64,000 nucleotides of DNA from Cannabis sativa (taxonomy: Eukaryota; Streptophyta; Magnoliopsida; Rosales; Cannabaceae), in assembly GCF_029168945.1 (NCBI RefSeq), contig NC_083605.1:1929280-1993279 (forward strand), given 5' to 3'. The notes beneath the pieces were generated by a model. That model was not told the origin of the DNA and searched no databases. It was given only the letters and a program-made list of their open reading frames with translations. Both the position numbers and the translations under genes were made by a program. Of this stretch, positions 56,736 through 64,000 are shown piece by piece. Position 1 is the first letter of the stretch, and every line of letters begins with the position of its first letter.

Positions 56736-59467
56736 CCAACTACATTAAATAATTTCGAAATTTAAATTTATTTTTTTTTTGAAAATTAATTAAATTTTTT
56801 TTTTATTTTTTTTATTCGAAATTAATTAAAATATTTTTTTTTAATTATTTATTTTTCGAAATTATTTATTTAAAATTAAATAAATCCTACATCCAACTAT
56901 CCAGCTAACCTTGTTGCAGGAGTATGTGTTTTTAGCTTGTGTGTAAGTTTTTAAAAACCTATTATTACTTGATTGCAAATAGCCATGGTTACTTTTTGCC
57001 AGATCTAATGATCTGATGGCTCCCTTGGTCAAGTTAATAATTTGTAACAGGTAAATTTTACAATCTTCTTTCATCTGTGTATGACCTAGCAACATGATAG
57101 GATCCATCCAAAGTGTGCCTGTGTGAGCCTATATGTTTATTTTATTATATATAGATGCATATAGGTTGTTGCTAAATAAAATGTCACACCATGATAGATT
57201 TTATTTAGGTCCATTTAGTTATTGGACCTATTCAATTAATAACAGTTATTCATTTTAAGGTTAAATTGCTCTCTTTTGGGCCTTGTGTGAGAGTTGGGAG
57301 CCATAGAAGTGGGTACGACATACTGAACCCAGCACCCCCTCACATGAACTACCCCAATTGTGAAGGCCAATTTGCCTGATTTGAATAACTGTACTAGGTT
57401 AATTATATTAGTTTGACCTAATAAAATTGAATTAACAACATAATTAACTTTTAAAATATATGAAATTTTTTTTTCATTTTAATATTTTAAAGTTAATTTT
57501 AAGAAAAACACTTTTAGTTTAGATATTATTTCTAGATAAACTATTTGTATTTTTCTTGTATTTAATTAAATATAGAATTTTAACTAACTAAGATTCTTTC
57601 TGGAGCTTATTTAATTAAATATTCCTATTTAAGTTATAAATTAGTTGTATCAACTGATTTTTATTAACTAACTTAAATTTGAATATTTGATTTAAATTTT
57701 AAATCAAGTACTTGAGGAATCTTAGGCATTAGTTATTAAAGATTCTTAAGATATTTTTTAAGTTAATATCTTTTCAAATATTAACTTGAAATGGAATATC
57801 TTAGATATTTTTTTGGTTAATATTTTTTCAAATATTAACTTTAAAAAGATATCTACAAATTAAGTGGTTACAACTTAATTTGTGATATTTAATTAAATCT
57901 AGATTTGAAATTATTTAAGTTTTAGATTTTTTCTATATAACTTAAATTAGATATTTTTCAAATTTTGAAAAGATACCTAGTCAAATAAGATATTTTCTAG
58001 ATAGTAATTTCTAGACTACTTATTATTTCTAATATTTAAATAGGAAAATTATACTTTGTGAAATTAATTATTTAAATAATTAATTTTGGTACAATTTTAT
58101 TAAGTATATTTTTCCTAGTATTAAATAGAAATTAATAATTAAGCATTCTCTACACTTAATTATTATTTCTTGAATTTAATACATTTAATTAAGTTGAAAA
58201 ATCTAAATATCTAAGTTGATTTTCATCATGATACTTAAATATTTATTGATTTTTCATGACACTTAATTAAATAGAAAATTATTTTTAGGTTGAAATTTAA
58301 TTTTTCAACTTAAATTTAAATAATTTTCAAAATATATATTTTTCTTTATTTTATTAATCAATTTCGAAAATTGCATTTTATTTTTGCAATATTTTCGAAT
58401 TTTTTATTTTTTTTGAAAAATAGATTGAGTTGTAAATTAATTATTTATTTTAATTAATTCTTGGACCAACTCAAGTCAATGATTTTTTTTCATTTAATTG
58501 ATTAATTTAAAATAAATGAATTTAAAATATATATATATATATATATATTATTAGAAATTGAATCAACTAGTCAAAAGAAAATCTAGATAGGTGATATTTT
58601 TGCTTGAAGTATTACTTTTCTATTTTTATTATTTTCGAAAATTGTATTTTTATATACTTTAGATTTTCGAACCCAATAAATATATTCTCAAAGGAAATTT
58701 TTAAGTTGCTAATTATTTATTTAATTCAACTTAAATTAATTTCCTTAATATTTATATTTAAGATTATTACTAAGATGGAAATAATTAATTTTATTTCAAT
58801 CACCATCTAAGTATAATTTTATAAATATTATATTAAATTCTTATTTTTGAATTTTAATTCTCAAATAGAATTTAATGAGATTTATTTATTAGAATAATAA
58901 AGAAAATACATGTTAAACAATGAGCTTTATTATTATTAAGATATTCGATCTCAATTGTGGGTTTTACACCGCGTTTGTTTTAGTGAGTAATCCTCCCTAA
59001 TGAAGGAACGTTCATTAGCAATTTCGTACCGTTTAATCTCGCATGATAAGTGGTTTGTAAGTGTTTTATATGGTATAGATCACCCTAATGGTGGCGACCA
59101 TATTTGACTTGCAAATTGCGAAACAATGGTAGAAGCTCATGAGATAGAATAGCCTTGACTCTCGCCTAAACGGGACAACGCTGGATTCTGATCTTGATCG
59201 AATAAAAGGTTGCTAGAATGTTTAACATTTTAGATGAGCTGACAACTCTATTCAATGGATGGTAGCTTTGACTCTCGCCTAAACGGGACACTGATATCAG
59301 TTTGTTGAAAACCTTGGAAATTATTTAGGATTGAATTTTTTAAGTATTTTCTCATATCATTCCTACTTGCTATGTGCTTATAATTTCTGAATTGATTTTG
59401 TGTGCTAAACCATTATTTAATTTCTATTTGTTGATTTCTATTATTTTGTAGTATCCTGTTTACCAAA
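56736..59467 (+). other. Copia D leader
   Basis: No primer-binding site follows the LTR. T-rich DNA (56,770-56,880) leads to the block conserved with A and E (56,880-57,400), AT-rich DNA with a (TA)n run (58,530-58,548), and a structured block (58,932-59,321). That block carries CTCGCCTAAACGGGAC at 59,161 and 59,273. Gag starts about 150 bp later. Confidence 0.8.
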
Positions 59468-60325
59468 ATGAATCCCATGTTATCACTGTTGACTGAAAAT
59501 AAGCTGAATGGATCTAACTTTAATAAATGGAATGAGAACATTAATATTGCTCTCATAGGAGAAAGTGCCTTGTTTGTTTTAACTGAGCCGTCACCTGAAG
59601 TGCCTGGGGACAATGCATCCAAAGCTGTGAAAGAAAAGTATGAGCGTTGGCAGAAGGCAAATGACAAAGCTCTATACTTTATGCTTTCTAGCATGGTTGA
59701 CACCCTCAAAACTCGGTTTTCTAAAACTGAGAAGACTGCTGAAGTTATGACGAAGTTAAATGAGCTATTCGGTAAGGCATCACTTCAGTCACGCTTTGAC
59801 GCGACTAAGAAGTACATCAATGCACGGATGGAACCTCATCAAAACGTGCGTGATCATGTTCTCCTCATGTCCAGTTATTTCCAAGAAGCCCAGGATCATG
59901 GTGCTGAAATGGACAGTGCTACTCAAGTAAGTCTTATCTTGAATAGCCTGACTCCAGCATTTCTACCATATACATCAAATTATGTCATGAATAAAAAGGA
60001 AATTGACTTTCATGAATTAGTCAATGACCTTCAAACTTATGAAAATTTGATTGGAGGACCCAAGAAGAAAGGGAGTAAACCTCATCCTAGTAATGGTAAT
60101 GGGACGATAAAACCTGAAGCAAATGTTGCCTCTGCTTCAAAGCCCAAATCGAAGAAGAAGTGGAAGAACACCAAGAAGCGAACAAAAGTCATGAAAAAGG
60201 CTGCTCCTTCTGGTGATGCTACACTTAAAGGAAAGTGTTTCCACTGCAATGAAAAAGGTCATTGGAAACCCCAATGTCCTAAACTTCTTGCAAAGAAACA
60301 AGGTATTTCCTTTTATAAACTTTAA
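59468..60325 (+). CDS. Copia D gag, intact
   Basis: An open frame of 285 codons encodes a copia capsid/nucleocapsid protein. The N-terminus is MNPMLSLLTENKLNGSNFNK, the usual start for this gag family. A UBN2-type domain follows (about residues 55-165, with NDKALYFMLSS and ARMEPHQNVRDHV). A Lys-rich basic region comes next, then a zinc knuckle of the form CX2CX4HX4C with Cys257, Cys260, His265 and Cys270. It ends with a stop shortly after the knuckle, where other members would continue into protease. A protease-like WIYDSGLT remnant appears downstream in another frame. Full length and free of stops, it may be selected or simply young. Confidence 0.9.
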   Translation: MNPMLSLLTENKLNGSNFNKWNENINIALIGESALFVLTEPSPEVPGDNASKAVKEKYERWQKANDKALYFMLSSMVDTLKTRFSKTEKTAEVMTKLNELFGKASLQSRFDATKKYINARMEPHQNVRDHVLLMSSYFQEAQDHGAEMDSATQVSLILNSLTPAFLPYTSNYVMNKKEIDFHELVNDLQTYENLIGGPKKKGSKPHPSNGNGTIKPEANVASASKPKSKKKWKNTKKRTKVMKKAAPSGDATLKGKCFHCNEKGHWKPQCPKLLAKKQGISFYKL

Positions 60326-62140
60326 GAGTTTTAGTGAATTATTATCCAATTGGATTTATGATTCTGGACTAACTTTGTTTATTTGTTTTCTTCTTCTTAT
60401 AGGCCAAGCTACTTGAACTCAATTGAGTTGGATCAGCAAGCTGGACCAAGGGTGAAATCGTCCAGATGAAGATGAAGCTCTTCAATTTATTTTTGAATTA
60501 ATTGTTTTAGTTTAAAGACAATTTGGATTTCAAATTTTAGTTAGGGATATTTATCCCTGTTTCTCTCATATTGTTGCAATAAATTTTTTTTATTATTAAT
60601 AAAGTTTATTTTTTTTTTTCGAAATTCCCTATTGCAAAATATGAGATTGAGCTTCATTTATTTTATCTTCATCAATTATTACCACATTATATTTGTATGT
60701 TTATATGTGTAAGTGTTTTTATTATTGATGCAAATTCTATAATATTTACAACTCTTCATAGAGTTATATTATATAAACACTAGAAATTATTTCTATGTTT
60801 ATCAATAATTGTTAATTCTCATACAATTATTAATAATTTGTTTAATAAAAGGATCTTATGATCTTATAGGGGTGGAGAAAAGTTAAGAAAACTATGCAGT
60901 TCAACGATCTTTTATATCTAATGAACTCTGGATAGTATTCAACTCCACATAAACTCTATCACACTTAGAGAATCATGATCTTTACAACCTTTAGGGGTGG
61001 ATCATAATCTCTATATACTTAGGGGTGGAGGTTATCCATAGTACCCTATATGTATATTCTTAGGGGTGGAGTCTATTCCACAATTCCCTATGAAACACAT
61101 ATCTTGTTTAAACATAGAAGTAATATAATGAGTCAGCTATTGTCAATATAAATTCTTGATCTTGATTGTATGTTCCATTTCGATTTTACTGTTGTAAGTA
61201 AAAGTTTGATACCTTTGAAAGTTCTTTGTTAAAGTTTCACACTACCTTAATTGAGTGGGAGAATTTTAAAGTTCTATACCCATCTTCATTAGGTTGATAA
61301 TTGTGATAGGTACTTAAGAACACTACTGAAAAGCAAATCTAACCATTCACATGGATAGGTATAGCTTATCAGAATTATGAGAATAATATAAAGAACTCTA
61401 GTTCAGTCCATTCGAATGACTTGAACCAAGAATTCTTAATCCTCATAAAATTTGATGGTATCTTAATTTTGATTACTTTAATCTCTGGCATGTATTTTTC
61501 ACTTCAAATACTAGTCTGCTATGTTGATGACTTAGTCTTGACTTAAAGTTTCAGACTAATACAAAAGTCGCAACTAGGTAACTCTCCAAACAATCAGAGG
61601 TTAAAAGTATTATTTAACCAGACATCTGCTATTGAGTGAAAGCTATCTGAGATGTAATCAAATAGGGAACATTAGAAGATATTCAAGAAGGATTTATGAA
61701 AGTGATCTATATGTCAGATATTAAGGAACTGTGTATCAGTTGTCTTTGTATCACACCATCTAATTTCGAAATTCTATAAGATGGTGCTTACTTTGGGGGT
61801 GGAGGAATTATTGTATAATAATTCAAGCTCTACCAGAGAAGAACTATAACTTGGTCTATTCGAAAATACCAGAAAGTTATATCACTGAAGAAAAGTCTAC
61901 ACTGTATTATCTCAATTACATATTTTAAAATATGAGAGATATGTCTTCTGTTTATTCAGATGTACTTTTAAAACAGTAAAGATTTCAGTATCCCTTGATG
62001 AGTAAAGCATATAGTAAAGGATGTTTCATAAGTGTATTTATGAACTAGTTTCCAGAAGTTTGGGTGGATTCAAATATACTACACTTGATCTGAAGATCGA
62101 GACATCAGATTGACCTATTTGCGCAGTTTGTTTTATATTA
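60326..62140 (+). pseudogene. Pol-derived remnant of copia D
   Basis: A protease remnant (NWIYDSG) lies just after gag. Farther on, phrases such as GGGGTGGAGAAAAGTTAAGAA near 60,870 correspond to integrase-region sequence of E and A, and ACATCTGCTATTGAGTG near 61,621 to RT/RNase H-region sequence. No frame is long. The pattern resembles the scrambled interior of copia E. Confidence 0.65.
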
Positions 62141-62155
62141 GTGCAAGTGGGAGTT
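62141..62155 (+). promoter_or_regulatory. Copia D polypurine tract
   Basis: GTGCAAGTGGGAGTT adjoins the 3' LTR, identical to copia E. Confidence 0.85.
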
Positions 62156-64000
62156 TGTTAGGTTTTATGCCCTAAATAAAACTCTTTACAATCTGATTAG
62201 TTATCAATATAAGAAATTTGAAGTGATTGATGTTTGCATGAATTTTACATGCTAGTGGTTTAACATGTTTAATATGTTTATTACATTCATACACACAAAA
62301 TCAGTTAAATCCAGATCATATGTTTATTCACAATTACAGTATCGTCAACACAGTGGAATGTGATTGTGATCATATGAATCAAAAGTTTTGGTCCCTGTTT
62401 CATCAGTGTTATTGGATTTACACTAATGTGATAATCAGCGATGATGTGTACTTACACTTGGAGTAAGTGTTATGTTCTTTCCAGGACATTAGTAAAGTAT
62501 ACTAGTTTCGAATGTATGAAGTATACATTGGACTGGACCGATATTGCAACTAAGTTAAGATATTACAAACTTACCGTTATACATATCTTTCCAAGTCAAT
62601 ATCAGTAGTTGATCTTAAGATTGAAAAGAATCTAAATCCTGATATGCTTGGGCTCAACTCAGGAGTGCTATTCATGTTCTTAGATTTATTAGTTAAGCCT
62701 ACTTTCGGGTCAGGGTGATACGTATATTTCGAGAACATGATAGTATGATTGAGTGGGAGTGCTAAACATAAATATGGAATCTATAGCTTCTACTGGTGTA
62801 TAGAAGTTAAGTGATGATTCCCTTCGAGCTTAGCAAATAGAAGTAAATGGATGAGCTCTTGTTTAACTGACTAATTATTAGATCACTAAACACCATTTAC
62901 AGGTAGCTAAGTGTTTTAAGGGGCAAAATACATTGAGGGGTGAGAACGGTAAAGAAATCCCACCTCGATGTAAATCATCTATATAGAGGATCTTTAAATC
63001 ACAATAAGATTATAACAATGGTTAAATGAGATAGTATATTGGTATCGTGAAACATACAATATGCTCTATATAAGTCTGAGAGTGCAATTCTAAGTTCTAA
63101 GAGTGGATTCAACGAAGAATTAATAAGTAGGAATTTACTTGGTAAATTTGGTTCACTTATTGGAAGCTCAGCATATAGATCCATGGTCCCCATTCTAGTT
63201 GAGAACATTCTGCTTGTAAGACTCATTAATTGATTCGTGATTGATCAATTATAATTCTAAAGTTAGACTATGTCTAATTTTATGAATTTTCACTAATTAG
63301 GGGTGAAATTGTAAGGAAAAGAGTTTTCTAGGTTTATTTATTTATTAATAGACATTATATGTCTAATTAATAATTAAATTAAATGACAATATTATTTAAT
63401 AATGTATTTTAGTTATTAAATAATTAGTTTTGGCATTTAAAAGGTTAGAATTGGAAAATTGGCATTTTTGAGAAAATAGAGATAAAATTTGATAAAATTG
63501 CAAAATTAAGTAAGGCCCAACAACACCTAGGCCGGCCACTTAATTAGATTTTTCAAATTATTATTTTCATTATTTTAATGCCAAATAATTCTAAACCTAG
63601 ACCTAGTAGTTGCCTATAAATAGAAAGTGATGGCTCAGTCAAAACACAAGTTTTCAACAAGCCTTTCTGACAGAAATTTCTCTCTTCAGAAAACTGAGCC
63701 TTCCTCACTCTCTACCTTGGCCGAAATCTCTCTCTCTCTCTCTCTTTTCCCTTCATCTTTTTCGTGACCCTAGTGAAAGAGTAAGTGCCCACACACAGCA
63801 AGCAGTAACTCAATCATAGATTGGAAGACTGTGAAGGATCAAAGCTTGAAGAAGAAGGAGATTCGGGCTCAGATCTTGATTATACTCTGCTACAGAAAGG
63901 AATCAAGGGTTAGAGATCTGAGTGGAAGGAGACATTTATTCCGCTGCATCAATTTAAGGTTTTCTTAACTTTATATGTGTTTATTTTATCGTTTTAGAAA
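62156..64000 (+). repeat. 3' LTR of copia D, truncated by the window edge
   Basis: 1,845 bp are visible and match 54,817 onward with few changes, for example a shorter (CT)n tract near 63,728. About 75 bp should lie beyond the window. Confidence 0.93.

Larger units (their letters stand above)
54817..64000 (+). mobile_element. Copia element D, gag-only, runs off the window
   Basis: This plus-strand member of the A/E family has a 1,919 bp 5' LTR (54,817-56,735), a leader, an intact gag (59,468-60,325), unreadable pol-derived DNA, a PPT and a 3' LTR from 62,156 that continues past the window. The two LTRs are nearly identical over the visible 1,845 bp. The PBS and the first part of the leader are missing. 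CCAAC occurs both before and after the 5' LTR, so this LTR may be a separate solo LTR joined to a truncated element. Confidence 0.85.

Overview
This 64 kb window is eukaryotic nuclear DNA from a flowering plant, almost certainly a eudicot, and it is nearly all transposable elements. The evidence is spliced coding sequence, plant-type Ty1/copia and Ty3/gypsy retrotransposons, a Cassandra 5S-bearing TRIM, MULE, CACTA and MITE elements, and plant LINE tails. A Cannabaceae origin is only an impression. There is no prokaryotic content, CRISPR array, tRNA gene or rRNA gene. The only host gene I can support is a two-exon LRAT/NC-domain gene at 38,723-39,629.

Left half (1-35,161), a nest resolved mostly by target-site duplications (TSDs). 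A decayed MULE transposase gene (minus strand, pieces at 1-239 and 33,520-35,160) was hit by a ~1.9 kb-LTR copia element, A (240-33,519, minus). A then received a CACTA element (2,647-6,641, TSD TTT), which holds a Cassandra TRIM (3,626-4,567, TSD TGAAA), and a Tat-lineage gypsy element (11,662-30,501, TSD CTTAC). The gypsy integrase was in turn split by copia E (18,370-28,661, TSD AGAAT), a relative of A. The gypsy element has lost most of its 5' LTR, gag, protease and the RT N-terminus, but keeps dual RNase H, integrase and a spliced antisense gene with its own TATA box. The left LTR of A looks like a solo LTR: both of its sides carry TCTTG, and a second, rearranged copy of MULE flank lies between it and A's RNase H.

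Middle (35,162-50,500). This holds the MULE 5' region, an 860 bp G-rich degenerate repeat, a promoter-like block and the LRAT gene. A 5'-truncated LINE tail and a full-length copia B (40,095-47,215, plus) sit just downstream of the gene. B has two LTRs that look identical but decayed gag-pol. Beyond B the LRAT upstream block recurs twice without a gene, broken up by a second LINE tail (minus) and a 376 bp MULE-type MITE with a perfect 9 bp TSD.

Right (50,500-64,000). A copia integrase relic (C) is interrupted by a solo LTR of the A/E/D family (50,842-52,755, TSD TTTTT). After it come a CACTA-type MITE, a Tourist-like MITE, unidentified sequence, and copia D (54,817 to beyond the window, plus). 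D keeps an intact 285-codon gag, but its pol is unreadable. A, E and D share a multi-kilobase leader with a pair of short motifs always about 112 bp apart, even where coding capacity is lost.

Together this is a repeat island with stratified insertions, not a functional operon or pathway. The observations most worth a second look are the antisense gypsy gene, the conserved leader motif pair, the solo-LTR/flank duplication and the serine at the expected catalytic cysteine of the LRAT protein.
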